Shown: positions 8,971 through 18,602, numbered from the stretch's first letter. The stretch: DNA of 64,000 nt from Streptomyces agglomeratus (GCF_001746415.1 NZ_MEHJ01000001.1:4113001-4177000); one strand, 5' to 3'. The notes: generated by a model not told the origin, from the sequence alone. A program made the numbers and translations.

Positions 8971-9606
8971 ATGCCGTCAGAAGTCACCCTGCTCGAATCG
9001 CGCACCATGCGCGACGAGCATCTGGTGCGCGTCGATGTCCTCGACAAGGTCAAGGCGCTTGTCATGCTCCCGGGCGGAATTCACGTTCGCACAGAGGACG
9101 TGGCCCGGTACTTCGAGGTATCCACAGAGGTCCTCAAGAAGGTCGTCCAGCGCCACCGCGCCGAACTGGACGAGAACGGGTTGCAAGTACTGCGAGGCGA
9201 TGACCTGCGGGTCTTCCATAGGGACATCTTGTCCCTATGGAACGACGACCTGGGGACAAGTTATCCACAAGCAGCCACTCAACTCACCCTCTACACCCGC
9301 CGCACCGTCCTCAACGTGGCGATGCTTCTTCGCGACAGCGACATCGCCCGATGCGTCCGTACGCACCTCCTCGACGCCGAGGAGAACGGCTGGCGCGCGG
9401 GGTACGCCTCGCTCGACCAGCGCGTCACCGCGGCCGAGTCCCATCTCGACACCGTGGGGCGCGCGCTCCAGGAGCTGGGCCCGGTCATCAACGGGATCTC
9501 GGTACGGCTCGACCGGCTCGACCGGCGGCTCGACACCACCAACCAGGTGATCGGTGCCATGAGCAACCGGCTCTGTGATCTCTCCGACCACATGCGCCAC
9601 ATGTAG
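8971..9606 (+). CDS. DNA-binding-like coiled-coil protein, probably truncated by an in-frame TAG
   Basis: A protein of about 211 residues. ATG 8971 has GGAAGG seven bases upstream; ATG 8965 is too close to it. Residues 15-80 include VDVLDKVKALVMLPGGIHVR, then TEDVARYFEVSTEVLKKVVQ, which looks like a helix-turn-helix of the antirepressor (Rha/KilA-N-like) sort. The C-terminal third is a coiled coil with heptads of L and D/R. The TAG at 9604-9606 interrupts it: the same frame continues 29 codons to TGA 9694-9696 and encodes more of the same heptads (DRIDRRLDDVSHRLTALE) plus a basic tail GGKRRKRR. The ancestral protein was therefore probably about 241 residues. Function unknown. Confidence 0.7.
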   Translation: MPSEVTLLESRTMRDEHLVRVDVLDKVKALVMLPGGIHVRTEDVARYFEVSTEVLKKVVQRHRAELDENGLQVLRGDDLRVFHRDILSLWNDDLGTSYPQAATQLTLYTRRTVLNVAMLLRDSDIARCVRTHLLDAEENGWRAGYASLDQRVTAAESHLDTVGRALQELGPVINGISVRLDRLDRRLDTTNQVIGAMSNRLCDLSDHMRHM

Positions 9607-9718
9607 GACCGGATCGACCGCCGGCTCGACGACGTCTCCCACCGGCTGACCGCCCTGGAGCGCGGTCAGGGCGGAAAGCGGCGCAAGCGCCGCTGATGCC
9701 CCGCCGCCGCCGAGGACC

Positions 9719-10078
9719 TCAGCCCAGCAGCAGGCGCAGCAGTACGGCGGTGTGGCTGTGTTCGGGTTCCTTGGCGGCGGTGAGCAGCGTGATCCGGCCG
9801 GCCCTCGCGAGCGTACGTACGCCGTCCAGGGCGGCGGCCGCCTCCGGTGCGGCGAGTTCGGACTCGTAACGGCGGGCGAACTCGTCGAAGTCGCCGGAAG
9901 GCCCGTGGTACCAGCGGCGCAGTTCGGCCGACGGGGTGAGAGCCTTGGGCCATTCGTCGACCTCCGCCGTCTCCTTGCTCAGGCCGCGCGGCCACAGGCG
10001 GTCGACCAGGACGCGCGTACCGTCGTCCGGGGACGGCGGCTCGTACACCCTGCGCACTCTCACATCGGGTCTGGTCAC
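9719..10078 (-). CDS. DUF488 (YeaO-like) protein
   Basis: A 119-residue protein recognisable by RVLVDRLWPRGLSKE near residue 22, then DEWPKALTPSAELRRWY and the ending ITLLTAAKEPEHSHTAVLL. These are hallmarks of the DUF488/YeaO family. No biochemical role is established. It is a single gene convergent with the coiled-coil gene. Confidence 0.9.
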   Translation of the reverse strand: MTRPDVRVRRVYEPPSPDDGTRVLVDRLWPRGLSKETAEVDEWPKALTPSAELRRWYHGPSGDFDEFARRYESELAAPEAAAALDGVRTLARAGRITLLTAAKEPEHSHTAVLLRLLLG

Positions 10079-10432
10079 GGCACCAGCCTGCTACACCTTC
10101 CGGTGACGCGCCGCGAACGGGCCCACGACCAGGGACGCCGTCACCCCGTCGCCGGGCGCAGCACGCCCGGCGTCAGGGCCGGACCGGCCGCAGGAAAAAA
10201 ATAAGGTGACGTGGTCGGCGAGGGTCGGCACACTGGGTGACGCACCACTCACGGGGGAGGGGTGTTGGCCGGTGACGTACCCGACCCGGCCAACACTCGC
10301 CACTGCCCCGACGCCGCCCAGGGCCGCCGGAAACCGGCGACAGCCCCACGGCCGCAACCCCACAGGCACGGCCACAGACCCACAGCCACAGCCCCACAGC
10401 CACGGCCCACAGAGCCGCAGCCGGTCAGCCGG
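10079..10432. other. Intergenic stretch with CCACAG-rich simple repeats
   Basis: This 354-bp gap has no convincing gene on either strand. Its right half (about 10351-10410) is a degenerate repeat of CCACAGCC/CCACAG units that ends at the HAD gene stop. The left half holds the A-run GGAAAAAAATAAGG at about 10193-10206, unusual here, possibly part of the DUF488 promoter. Confidence 0.6.
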
Positions 10433-11251
10433 TCAGCCGCTCAGCAGCTGTTCCAGCACCACCGCGATGCCGTCGTGGTCGTTGGACGCCGTGATCTCGT
10501 GCGCCACGGCCTTCAGCTCGTCGTGCGCGTTGGCCATGGCCACGCCGTGCGCCGCCCAGCCGAACATCGGGATGTCGTTCGGCATGTCGCCGAAGGCGAT
10601 CGTGTCCGCGGCCTTGAGCCCCAGTCGCCGCGCCGCCAGTGACAGGCCCGTCGCCTTGCTCAAGCCCAGCGGCAGCAGCTCCACCACGCCCGCGCCCGCC
10701 ATGACCACGTCGACCAGGCTGCCCACCGTCTGCCGGGCGACCCGCGCCAGCTCGTCGTCGTCCAGCTCGGGATGCTGGATGTAGACCTTGTTCAGCGGCG
10801 CCGACCACAGATCGGACGGGTCCTCGAAGTGCACGTACGGCAGCGGGCCTTCCTGCACCCGGTAGCCCGCCCCGACCAGCACCTCGCCGTCCAGCCCGTC
10901 GCGGCTCGCGGCGAGCGCCAGCGGGCCGGTCTCCGCCTCGATCTTGGAGAGGGCGAGGCCGGCCAGCTGCCGGTCCAGCGTCACCGAGGTCAGCAGCCGG
11001 TGTTCGCCCGCGTGGTAGACCTGCGCGCCCTGGCCGCAGACCGCGAGGCCCTCGTAGCCGAGATCGTCCAGGATGTGCCGGGTCCACGGCACCGAGCGCC
11101 CGGTGACGACGATGTGGGCCGCGCCCGCCGCGGTGGCCGCGGCGAGCGCGTCGCGCGTACGGACCGAGACCGTGTCGTCGGAGCGCAGCAGCGTCCCGTC
11201 GAGGTCGGTCGCGACGAGCTTGTACGGGAACGGACGGGAGGCGGTGCTCAC
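10433..11251 (-). CDS. HAD-superfamily phosphatase (Cof type)
   Basis: A 272-residue hydrolase. The GTG at 11251 overlaps the serS stop by 4 bp, so it is translationally coupled to serS. HAD motif I is [11 protein letters not shown] (nucleophile and acid Asp), motif II is HIVVTGRS, and motifs III/IV are [20 protein letters not shown]. The cap lies between motifs II and III (C2, Cof-like). Such enzymes dephosphorylate small metabolites; the substrate is unknown. Coupling to serS is conserved in streptomycetes as I recall. Confidence 0.88.
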   Translation of the reverse strand: MSTASRPFPYKLVATDLDGTLLRSDDTVSVRTRDALAAATAAGAAHIVVTGRSVPWTRHILDDLGYEGLAVCGQGAQVYHAGEHRLLTSVTLDRQLAGLALSKIEAETGPLALAASRDGLDGEVLVGAGYRVQEGPLPYVHFEDPSDLWSAPLNKVYIQHPELDDDELARVARQTVGSLVDVVMAGAGVVELLPLGLSKATGLSLAARRLGLKAADTIAFGDMPNDIPMFGWAAHGVAMANAHDELKAVAHEITASNDHDGIAVVLEQLLSG

Positions 11252-12525
11252 TTGGAGATGGGCTCCAAGATCTCTCGTCCTCCGAGGTACGGACGCAGGA
11301 TTTCGGGCACGCGCACCGAACCGTCGGCCTGCTGGTGGTTCTCCAGGATCGCCACGATCGTGCGCGGAACGGCGCACAGCGTGCCGTTCAGCGTCGCCAG
11401 CGGCTGCACCTTCTTGCCGTCACGCATGCGGATCGACAGCCGGCGCGACTGGAAGTCCAGGCAGTTGGACGCGGACGTCAGCTCGCGGTACTTGCCCTGC
11501 GTCGGAATCCACGCCTCGCAGTCGTACTTGCGCGAGGCCGAGGCACCGAGGTCGCCGCTCGCCACGTCGATCACCTGGAACGGCAGCTCCAGCGACGACA
11601 GCCACTGCTTCTCCCACGCCAGCAGCCGGTCCAGCTCCGCCTCGGCGTCCGCCGGGTCGACGTACGAGAACATCTCGACCTTGTCGAACTGGTGCACCCG
11701 GAAGATGCCCCGGGTGTCCTTCCCGTACGTGCCGGCCTCGCGCCGGAAGCAGGGCGAGAATCCGGCGTACCGCAGCGGCAGCTTGTCCGCGTCGATGATC
11801 TCGTCCATGTGGTACGCGGCGAGGGGGACCTCGGAGGTGCCGACCAGGTAGTAGTCGTCCTTCTCCAGGTGGTACACGTTCTCCGCGGCCTGGCCGAGGA
11901 AGCCCGTGCCCTCCATGGCGCGCGGGCGGACCAGCGCGGGGGTCAGCATGGGAATCAGTCCGGCCTCGGTGGCCTGCGCGATCGCCGCGTTGACGAGGGC
12001 GAGTTCCAGGAGCGCGCCGATGCCGGTCAGGTAGTAGAAGCGCGAGCCGGACACCTTCGCGCCGCGCTCGACGTCGATCGCTCCGAGCGACTCGCCGAGT
12101 TCGAGGTGGTCCTTGGGCTCGAAGCCCTCGGCCGCGAAGTCGCGCGGGGCGCCGACCGTCTCCCGTACGACGAAGTCCTCCTCGCCGCCGACGGGGACGT
12201 CGGGGTGCACGATGTTGCCGAGCTGGAGCAGCAGCCGCTTGGACTCCTCGGCCGCCTCGTCCTGTTCGGCGTCGGCCGCCTTGACGGCGGCGGAGAGCTC
12301 GCCGGCCTTCCTCAGCAGCTCGGCCTTCTCGTCACCGGCGGCCTTGGGGATGAGCTTGCCGAGCGCTTTCTGCTCGGAGCGCAGTTCGTCGAAGCGGACG
12401 CTGGACGACCTGCGCCGCTCGTCGGCGGAGAGCAGGGCGTCGACGAGGGCGACGTCCTCTCCACGGGCGCGCTGGGAGGCGCGAACACGGTCGGGGTCCT
12501 CACGGAGCAGGCGAAGGTCAATCAC
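11248..12525 (-). CDS. serS: Seryl-tRNA synthetase
   Basis: A 425-residue class II aminoacyl-tRNA synthetase of normal length. The N-terminal [20 protein letters not shown] leads into the long antiparallel coiled coil (about 30-105) that reads the tRNA-Ser long arm. Motif 2 is [20 protein letters not shown] and motif 3 lies in [20 protein letters not shown]. It charges serine on tRNA-Ser; two tRNA-Ser genes are in this window. Its upstream region is a 585-bp gap with a DnaA-box cluster. Confidence 0.97.
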   Translation of the reverse strand: MIDLRLLREDPDRVRASQRARGEDVALVDALLSADERRRSSSVRFDELRSEQKALGKLIPKAAGDEKAELLRKAGELSAAVKAADAEQDEAAEESKRLLLQLGNIVHPDVPVGGEEDFVVRETVGAPRDFAAEGFEPKDHLELGESLGAIDVERGAKVSGSRFYYLTGIGALLELALVNAAIAQATEAGLIPMLTPALVRPRAMEGTGFLGQAAENVYHLEKDDYYLVGTSEVPLAAYHMDEIIDADKLPLRYAGFSPCFRREAGTYGKDTRGIFRVHQFDKVEMFSYVDPADAEAELDRLLAWEKQWLSSLELPFQVIDVASGDLGASASRKYDCEAWIPTQGKYRELTSASNCLDFQSRRLSIRMRDGKKVQPLATLNGTLCAVPRTIVAILENHQQADGSVRVPEILRPYLGGREILEPISK

Positions 12526-12636
12526 CCCACCAGGCTACCCGCGACCGCTTGCGGCGATCGACTTGATATCGCATTGCGTGGCGCTTTGCCCGTATTGCCC
12601 AAAATGGGAAAGGTGGAGAGCGGGCACCGGACCGCC

Positions 12637-13052
12637 TGTGGAGCGCGTCAATAAAACAGGCGCTATTCCCCGAAACAGGGCATGTGTCGGGCCTTTCCTT
12701 GACGCTTTTTCCTTGCCCGGGGCGGGAGTTGGCGACCGGGTTGTCCACAGGAATGGGTGGGTTCCGAAACTTATCCACAGGCTGTGCGAAAGATCTGTGG
12801 ATGCCGGAAGGGGTCGTTCCGGAAGGTGCGTGAAGGGCGAAGGATTCCCGGTTCAAACCCTTGCCACACACTCATTCGGGTGGGAATTGCTCGCTCTAAA
12901 GAGTTGATCAATGGAATTGAGGTGACAGTGACCGACCTGCCGACCTGTGGACGGAAGGGAGCCCTCTGAGCAGATTTGTCGACGATGTCGGCATACGTTG
13001 TCGACTTGTCCCCAGGTCGAGAACCGCACCTGTGGACAACTTCTGTGGATAA
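12637..13052. promoter_or_regulatory. Cluster of DnaA boxes between serS and pheA
   Basis: The 585-bp gap 12526-13110 holds no gene I can support. It contains perfect DnaA boxes TTGTCCACA at 12741-12749 and TTATCCACA at 12771-12779. On the minus strand there are TTGTCCACA at 13031-13039 and TTATCCACA at 13044-13052. Near matches lie at 12796-12804 (minus), 12946-12954 (minus), 13006-13014 (plus) and a weak one at 12637-12645. The opposed pairs flank a relatively AT-rich centre (12880-12930). No dnaA or dnaN is adjacent, so this is a titration or regulatory cluster rather than oriC. Confidence 0.75.
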
Positions 13053-13110
13053 CGCAAATGTGCAGGTAGCGCCAGCACCGGCAGCAGCCACCTCCGGTGG
13101 ACGGGGACCG

Positions 13111-14046
13111 TCAGGCCCGCCCGTCCTGGCTCCGCGCCAGCCAGTCGGCGGCCGCCACGAACTCCGCGTCCGAGGTCCCCGGCCGCAGCGCCCGCACGTC
13201 CTCGGCCGCCACACCGGCCCGCGGGTACGAACCGAGGAACCGCACGTTCGGACAGATCCGCTTCAGCCCCATCAGCGCTTCGCCCACCCGCCGGTCCGAG
13301 ATGTGTCCCTCGGCGTCCACGGCGAAGCAGTAATTGCCGATTCCCGCGCCCGTCGGCCGCGACTGGATCAGCATCAGGTTGACGCCGCGCACCGCGAATT
13401 CCTGGAGCAGTTCGAGCAGCGCGCCCGGGTGGTCGTCGCCCAGCCACAGGACCACCGACGTCTTGTCCGCCCCGGTCGGCGCCGCCGGCCGGGCGGGCCG
13501 CCCCACCAGCACGAAGCGCGTCTGCGCGTTCACCGCGTCGTGGATCTCGGTGACGAGCGGCTCCAGACCGTACTTCGCCGCGGCGAACCCCCCCGCGAAG
13601 GCCGCGTCGTACCGGCCCTCCTGCACCAGTCGCGCGCCGTCCGCGTTCGACGCCGCCGACTCCCACAGCGCGTCGGTCAGGTGCGTCGCCATCCAGTTGC
13701 GCACCTGCGGCTGGGCGGCGGGGTGCGCGGTGACCGTCTTGATGTCGGAGAGCTTCGTGCCGGGGCGCACCAGCAGCGCGAAGCTGATCGACAGCAGCAC
13801 CTCGCGGTAGATCATCAGCGGTTCGCCGGACGCCAGCTCGTCGATGGTCGCCGTGATACCGCCCTCGACGGAGTTCTCGATCGGTACGAGCGCCGCCGCC
13901 GCCTCACCGCCGCGTACGGCGTCGAGAGCGGCCGGTACGGACACCATCGGGACGAGTTCCCGCGTTGCGGCCTCCGGGAGCGTGCGGAGGGCGACCTCGG
14001 TGAAGGTGCCCTCGGGACCGAGATAGGCATAGCGCGTTGCCGACAT
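13111..14046 (-). CDS. pheA: Prephenate dehydratase
   Basis: A 311-residue protein with a periplasmic-binding-like catalytic half starting YAYLGPEGTFTEVAL and containing VPIENSVEGGI. The C-terminal ACT domain has NLMLIQSRPTGAGIGNYCFA (the usual ESRP is QSRP here) and FLGSYPRAG. It turns prephenate into phenylpyruvate for phenylalanine synthesis; the ACT domain gives feedback by phenylalanine. A monofunctional enzyme without fused chorismate mutase is the rule in actinobacteria. The start ATG 14046 is the first in frame before the conserved SATRYAYLGP. Confidence 0.96.
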   Translation of the reverse strand: MSATRYAYLGPEGTFTEVALRTLPEAATRELVPMVSVPAALDAVRGGEAAAALVPIENSVEGGITATIDELASGEPLMIYREVLLSISFALLVRPGTKLSDIKTVTAHPAAQPQVRNWMATHLTDALWESAASNADGARLVQEGRYDAAFAGGFAAAKYGLEPLVTEIHDAVNAQTRFVLVGRPARPAAPTGADKTSVVLWLGDDHPGALLELLQEFAVRGVNLMLIQSRPTGAGIGNYCFAVDAEGHISDRRVGEALMGLKRICPNVRFLGSYPRAGVAAEDVRALRPGTSDAEFVAAADWLARSQDGRA

Positions 14047-14055
14047 ACGGTCACC

Positions 14056-14105
14056 TTAATGCGCCGTACGGGAGGGCCGTTTAATGCGCCGTACGGGAGG
14101 GCCGT
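14056..14105. repeat. 25-bp perfect tandem duplication upstream of pheA
   Basis: A 25-bp unit beginning TTAATGCGCCGTACGG occurs at 14056-14080 and again at 14081-14105 without mismatch. It lies between the pheA start (14046) and the end of the peroxidase gene (14126), so it duplicates part of the pheA leader. Confidence 0.9.
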
Positions 14106-14125
14106 ACGGCACGCGGGAACCGGCC

Positions 14126-15388
14126 TCAGGACTCCAGCAGCCGCTGTCCGACGTACTCGCCGTCCCGTGCCCCGCCCGGCACCGCGAACAGCCCGCTCGC
14201 CTCGTGCCGCACGAACGGCGACAGCGCGTCCCCCCGGTCGAGCTTGCGCTGCACCGGCACGAAGCCGCGCAGCGGATCCGCCTGCCAGCAGATGAACAGC
14301 AGTCCGGCGTCCGGGGTGCCGTCCGCGCCGATCCCGTCGTGGTACGAGAAGGGCCGGCGCAGCATCGCCGCTCCACCGTTCTGTTCCGGGGCCGAGATGC
14401 GGGCGTGGGCGTTGGACGGGATGACGAGCTTGCCGTCGGGCCCCGTCCTGTCCAGGTCGGGCTCGGTGGTCTCGGTGCCGCCCGTCAGCGGCGCTCCGTC
14501 GCTCTTCCTCCGGCCGATGACCTTCTCCTGCTCGCCGCGCGCCAGCTTCTCCCAGTCGTCGAGGAGCATCCGGATGCGGCGTACGACCGCGTACGAGCCG
14601 CCCGCCATCCATTCGGGTCCCTCGCCGCCGTCCGCCGGTACGAAGATCCGCCGGTCGAAGTCGGGCTCGGACGGTTTCGGGTTGCCCGTGCCGTCGATCT
14701 GTCCCATCAGGTTGCGGGCGGTCATGGGCCGCACGGTCGCACCCGGGGAACGGTTGAAACCGTTCATCTGCCACCGCACCCCGGCGGCTTCGCCGGCTTC
14801 CCGCTGGATCGCGCGCAGGGCGTGAAAGGCGACCAGGGCGTCGTCGGAGCCGATCTGCACCCACAGGTCGCCGTTGCTGCGCCGGGGGTCGAGGTGGTCG
14901 GAGGAGAAGTCGGGCAGCGGGTCGAGGGCGGCCGGGCGCCGCGCGTTCAGTCCCGTACGGCCGAAGAACGTGCGGCCGAAGCCGAACGTGACGGTCAGCG
15001 AGGACGGCCCGGCGTCCAGCGCGACGCCGGTGTCGCCGTCACCGGAGGGCTTGCCCGCCGTCATCGTCCGGGCGGCGGCCGACCAGCGCCTCAGCAGGGC
15101 CGCCGCCTCCTTGCGTCCGGCGCCGGGCGCGAGGTCGAAGGCGACGAGGTGGCCGCGGGCCTGGAGGGGGGTGGTGATGCCGGCCTGGTGCGTGCCGTGG
15201 AAGGGGACGGCGGTCGAGCCGACGGATGTCAGCGCCCCGGCGCCGGAGGACGACTCGGAGCCGGCGGCGGCGTACACGCCGGCGCCGGCGCCGGCGCCGA
15301 GCACGAGGCCCGCGGCGCCGGCCGCGCCCGCGGTGCCGAGGAGCCGCCGCCTGGAGATGTCGTTGTCGCTCACGTCGTTGTCGCTCAC
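14126..15388 (-). CDS. dtpA: Tat-exported Dyp-type haem peroxidase (DtpA-like)
   Basis: A 420-residue protein. The N-terminus has a twin-arginine signal (SRRRLLGTAGAAGAAGLVLG) followed by a Ser/Gly-rich linker. The family motif is NLMGQIDGTGNPKP (GXXDG with catalytic Asp), and the downstream Arg and proximal His region can be followed. GTG 15388 lies 5 bp past the copCD stop; a second GTG at 15373 is an alternative. In Streptomyces lividans the orthologous DtpA is exported and works with copper chaperones in maturing the copper oxidase GlxA; the same gene neighbours are present here, so I infer the same role. Confidence 0.92.
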   Translation of the reverse strand: MSDNDVSDNDISRRRLLGTAGAAGAAGLVLGAGAGAGVYAAAGSESSSGAGALTSVGSTAVPFHGTHQAGITTPLQARGHLVAFDLAPGAGRKEAAALLRRWSAAARTMTAGKPSGDGDTGVALDAGPSSLTVTFGFGRTFFGRTGLNARRPAALDPLPDFSSDHLDPRRSNGDLWVQIGSDDALVAFHALRAIQREAGEAAGVRWQMNGFNRSPGATVRPMTARNLMGQIDGTGNPKPSEPDFDRRIFVPADGGEGPEWMAGGSYAVVRRIRMLLDDWEKLARGEQEKVIGRRKSDGAPLTGGTETTEPDLDRTGPDGKLVIPSNAHARISAPEQNGGAAMLRRPFSYHDGIGADGTPDAGLLFICWQADPLRGFVPVQRKLDRGDALSPFVRHEASGLFAVPGGARDGEYVGQRLLES

Positions 15389-15393
15389 GCCGG

Positions 15394-17403
15394 TCAGCCG
15401 ATCTTCACGTTCTTCTTGACGGTCACTTGGTCGATGTCGGAGGTGCGGACGGTCACTTCGACCTCCCATGTCCCCGGCATGGGGATCTGCACCCCGTTCG
15501 CGGTCCAGTGGCCGGTGGCGATGCGGTCGGGGACGGCGGGCAGCGGGCCGATCTCGTTGGCGTTGTCGGTGAAGGCGACCTTCACCTCGGGGGCGTCCAT
15601 GGCGCGCCCGTTCGGCCGCTCCAGCCACAGGTGAAGGGTGTTGCCGCCGGAGCGTCCCGGGTCGAGTTCGACCCTGGCGGTGCCCTTGCCGTCCTCGCCG
15701 CCGGTGTCGAAGGGGATGCGGACGTCGACCGGCCCGGCGGGCGCGGCGGCCGCCCCGCCCCGCCCGGCTTCCTTCTCCTCGGTGCGCCCGGGTTCGGTGC
15801 TGGTGAGTACGGTCGTGACGGCCAGCAGCACCACGGCGACGGCGGCCTCGGTCAGCACGGACCGCCGCAGGCCCAGCCGCTGGGGGTCGGCGTCCCGTAC
15901 CCGCTTCACGCGAGCGGTGGCGACGGCGGCCTTCTGCCGGGCGAGCTGCGCGGCCCGCGCGGGGTCCGCCGGGACGGTGACGGGTCGGGGCTCCTCGGCC
16001 ACAGTGGTGTCGGCGTCGGTGGTCGCGGCGCTCGCGGCGGGAGTCGCGGCGGTGTCGGCGGTCGTGGCCGTCCCGGCTTCCCTTTCTTCTTCTTCCTGCG
16101 CCCGGGCTTCGTCCGGTGTCTCCTGCGCCCGCCCGGTCGCCGTCTCGGCCAGCCGCCCGGTCCAGCGCCGCGATATCCACGCGATGCCGACGAGGACGGC
16201 GACCAGCCCGATTTTGACGAGGAGGAGCTGTCCGTACGCCGTCCCGGTCAGCGCCGACCAGGAACCGACCTGCCGCCAGGACTGGTAGATCCCGGTGGCG
16301 GCCACCACGGCGACGCTCGCGAAGGCCACGCGGGAGAAGCTCCGTACGACGCTGCGTTCGATTCCCGGCACCCGGTAGAGCGCGACCAGCAGCGCGGCGA
16401 GGCCGCCGAGCCAGGTGGCGACGGCCAGCATGTGCAGGACGTCGACGGGCATCGCGATGCCGGGCTGGAGCCCGGTCGACGCGTGCTCGGAGAGCGCCCA
16501 GGTCGCGGCGATCCCGGCGGCCAGCACGCCGCCGCCGAGGGCGAGCCCGAAGGTGAGGTCCTTCTTCTCGTTCGCCTGCTCCTCGTCGAGGGGCGCGTCC
16601 TTCTTCGCGTACGCGCCGAACAGTACGGCGACGAAGAGCGCGGCCGCGCCGAGCAGGAGCAGCCGTGAGACGAGCGAGGCGCCGGTCTTGGTCTCCAGTA
16701 CGGCCTTGAGCCCGCTCAGGTCGAAGGCGTCGGCGAGCTTGCCCGACCCGGTGTACGGGGCGCGCAGCAGCAGCATCACCAGGGTCGACGCAGTGAGGGT
16801 GATCCAGCCCTGTACGACGAGGCGTTGCAGTGGCCGCTCGCCCGCGCCGCGCTGCCAGCAGGCCAGCACGAAGGCGCCGCCGCCGACGAGCAGGATGTAG
16901 CCGGCGTACGCGGTGTAACGGGCGATGCCGTAGAGCGCGCCGACCAGGCCGCCGCCGGCGGTCTGGTCGGGCAGGGCGACGGTGGTCTTGGAGGGGGCGC
17001 CGATGGAGAAGGTGAAGGCTCCGGAGATGGGGTGGCTGTCGGCGGACACGGCCTGCCAGGCGACGGTGTACGTGCCGTCGGGCAGTCCGGGGTGCAGAGG
17101 GACGCCGTACTTGACGACGCCGCCGCTGCTCATGTCGCGTACGTCACCGGTGTCGGAGCGTTTTCCGCTCGGTTCCAGGACGCGGATCGAGTCGTTCCCG
17201 AGAGCGATCTTTTCGGAGAACGTGAGGGTGACGTGCTTGGGCGCGGTGGCGACGACCGCCCCGTCCTTCGGGTCGCTTCCCGTGAGCGCCGCGTGGGCGG
17301 ACGCGGGAGTGGCTCCTGCGAGCAGTGTGCCGAGGAGGGCCGTGGTGATGAGCAGCAGTCTGATCACTACGGCTGCTCCGAAGCGCGGGGCGGTTGCCGG
17401 CAT
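15394..17403 (-). CDS. CopC-CopD copper transport fusion (YcnJ-like)
   Basis: A 669-residue membrane protein. A signal peptide ending ATPASAHA exposes the CopC domain with the N-terminal His copper ligand (HAALTGSDPKDGAVV) and the second ligand region WQAVSADSHPISGAF. About eight or nine transmembrane helices of the CopD type follow (about 155-420). A long charged/Ala-rich loop of about 430-500 and one more helix lead to a C-terminal beta-rich periplasmic domain (YtkA-like, about 540-669). It probably moves copper across the membrane for the chaperones encoded upstream. Confidence 0.9.
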   Translation of the reverse strand: MPATAPRFGAAVVIRLLLITTALLGTLLAGATPASAHAALTGSDPKDGAVVATAPKHVTLTFSEKIALGNDSIRVLEPSGKRSDTGDVRDMSSGGVVKYGVPLHPGLPDGTYTVAWQAVSADSHPISGAFTFSIGAPSKTTVALPDQTAGGGLVGALYGIARYTAYAGYILLVGGGAFVLACWQRGAGERPLQRLVVQGWITLTASTLVMLLLRAPYTGSGKLADAFDLSGLKAVLETKTGASLVSRLLLLGAAALFVAVLFGAYAKKDAPLDEEQANEKKDLTFGLALGGGVLAAGIAATWALSEHASTGLQPGIAMPVDVLHMLAVATWLGGLAALLVALYRVPGIERSVVRSFSRVAFASVAVVAATGIYQSWRQVGSWSALTGTAYGQLLLVKIGLVAVLVGIAWISRRWTGRLAETATGRAQETPDEARAQEEEEREAGTATTADTAATPAASAATTDADTTVAEEPRPVTVPADPARAAQLARQKAAVATARVKRVRDADPQRLGLRRSVLTEAAVAVVLLAVTTVLTSTEPGRTEEKEAGRGGAAAAPAGPVDVRIPFDTGGEDGKGTARVELDPGRSGGNTLHLWLERPNGRAMDAPEVKVAFTDNANEIGPLPAVPDRIATGHWTANGVQIPMPGTWEVEVTVRTSDIDQVTVKKNVKIG

Positions 17404-17417
17404 GGTGTGTCAGTCCC

Positions 17418-17906
17418 TCAATGCTTCTCGGGGTTGTGGGTGGGCTCCTTCACGGGAAGCTCGGCCTTGATCGGGCCGGCCTTCTCGAAGTGCAGCTCCA
17501 CGGACACGTTCTCGCCCCTGTGGGGCTTCTTCTTGAGCTTCAGGAACATCATGTGGTTCCCGCCGCGCTCCAGATCCAGAGCGCCGTCCGCGGGGATGTC
17601 GAAGGACGTGACTTCCCGCATCTTCTGGTTCTTGGTCTCGTGGATCTGCACCTCGCCGGCGATGTCGCTGGTGACGGAGGTGAGTCTGTCCGCGACGTCG
17701 CTGTCGTTCGTGATGGTGAGGAAGCCGGCGGCCATGTCGTCCATGACGGGCTCCGGCATGAACGCCCCGCTGACCTTCAGATCAGGCTTGCCGTCGACCG
17801 TGGAGCCGGTGGAGCCGGTGGAGCCCGTGGAGGACGAGCAGCCCGCCAGCGCGAGGCCGGCTGCCACGGCCACGGCCGTCACGAGGGCGGTGCGGCGGCG
17901 GGTCAC
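17418..17906 (-). CDS. ecuC: PCu(A)C-type extracytoplasmic copper chaperone (ECuC-like lipoprotein)
   Basis: A 162-residue lipoprotein. GTG 17906 overlaps the sco stop (GTGA). The lipobox is LALAGCSSS with a Ser-Thr-Gly repeat linker. The cupredoxin-like domain keeps the PCu(A)C ligands: HETKNQKM in one strand and GGNHMMFLKL in the next. It binds Cu(I) outside the membrane and passes it to Sco or to copper enzymes. Its place between sco and copCD matches the S. lividans cluster. Confidence 0.92.
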   Translation of the reverse strand: MTRRRTALVTAVAVAAGLALAGCSSSTGSTGSTGSTVDGKPDLKVSGAFMPEPVMDDMAAGFLTITNDSDVADRLTSVTSDIAGEVQIHETKNQKMREVTSFDIPADGALDLERGGNHMMFLKLKKKPHRGENVSVELHFEKAGPIKAELPVKEPTHNPEKH

Positions 17907-18565
17907 GGGTTCTCCCCCTTGACGAGCTCGGGAAGGTCCTCGATGTAGTCGTCGGCCGAGGTGCCCTCGCTGTAGAGGACGTATCCGGCGTCGGTCTTCG
18001 GGGAGAACGCGATGACCTGCGCGCCGTGCATGGAGACGACCGTGCCGTCCTTCTCCTTCTTCGGCGGGTCGATTCCGATGCCCATCTGGCGGGCCCCGGC
18101 CTGAATGGTCGGGAAGTCGCCGGTGAGGCCGGTGAACGTGGGGTCGCCCGCGCCCTTGAGCCACTTGCCGAGCACTTCGGGGGTGTCGCGTTCGGGGTCG
18201 GTGGTGACGAAGACGACCTGGAGCTTGTCCCGGTCCGCCTGGGGGAGCTTCTTGTACGCGATGGCGATGTTGCTCATCGTCAGCGGGCACACGTCGGGGC
18301 ACTTGGTGTAGCCGAAGTAGATGAGAGTCGGCTTGCCCTTGGTCCGCTCACGCAGGTCGTACTTCTTGCCGTGGGTGTCCGTGAGGACGAGGTCCGGCTT
18401 CTTGAACGGCCGGTCGAGCACGGTCGCGGCCTTGTCGTTCACGCCGACGGAGACGTCGGCGACGGGCTTGGAGCCGCTGTCCGCCTTGTCGCCGCCGCAC
18501 GCGGACAGGGTGAGTGCGGCCGTGGCGACGAGCGCCGCGACGGCCGTCGCGTTCTTCTTGCGCAT
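17903..18565 (-). CDS. sco: SCO1/SenC copper metallochaperone lipoprotein
   Basis: A 220-residue protein; ATG 18565 precedes a lipoprotein signal with lipobox LTLSACGG. The thioredoxin-like domain has the copper-binding CXXXC (GYTKCPDVCPLTMSN) and the distal ligand His in SMHGAQVIAF. Sco proteins deliver copper to cytochrome c oxidase subunit II and, in S. lividans, to the DtpA/GlxA pathway. It is coupled to ecuC by a 4-bp overlap. Confidence 0.94.
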   Translation of the reverse strand: MRKKNATAVAALVATAALTLSACGGDKADSGSKPVADVSVGVNDKAATVLDRPFKKPDLVLTDTHGKKYDLRERTKGKPTLIYFGYTKCPDVCPLTMSNIAIAYKKLPQADRDKLQVVFVTTDPERDTPEVLGKWLKGAGDPTFTGLTGDFPTIQAGARQMGIGIDPPKKEKDGTVVSMHGAQVIAFSPKTDAGYVLYSEGTSADDYIEDLPELVKGENP

Positions 18566-18602
18566 GGAGTGGGGTCCCGGTGTTTCGGTGGGGGATGAGG
18601 CG

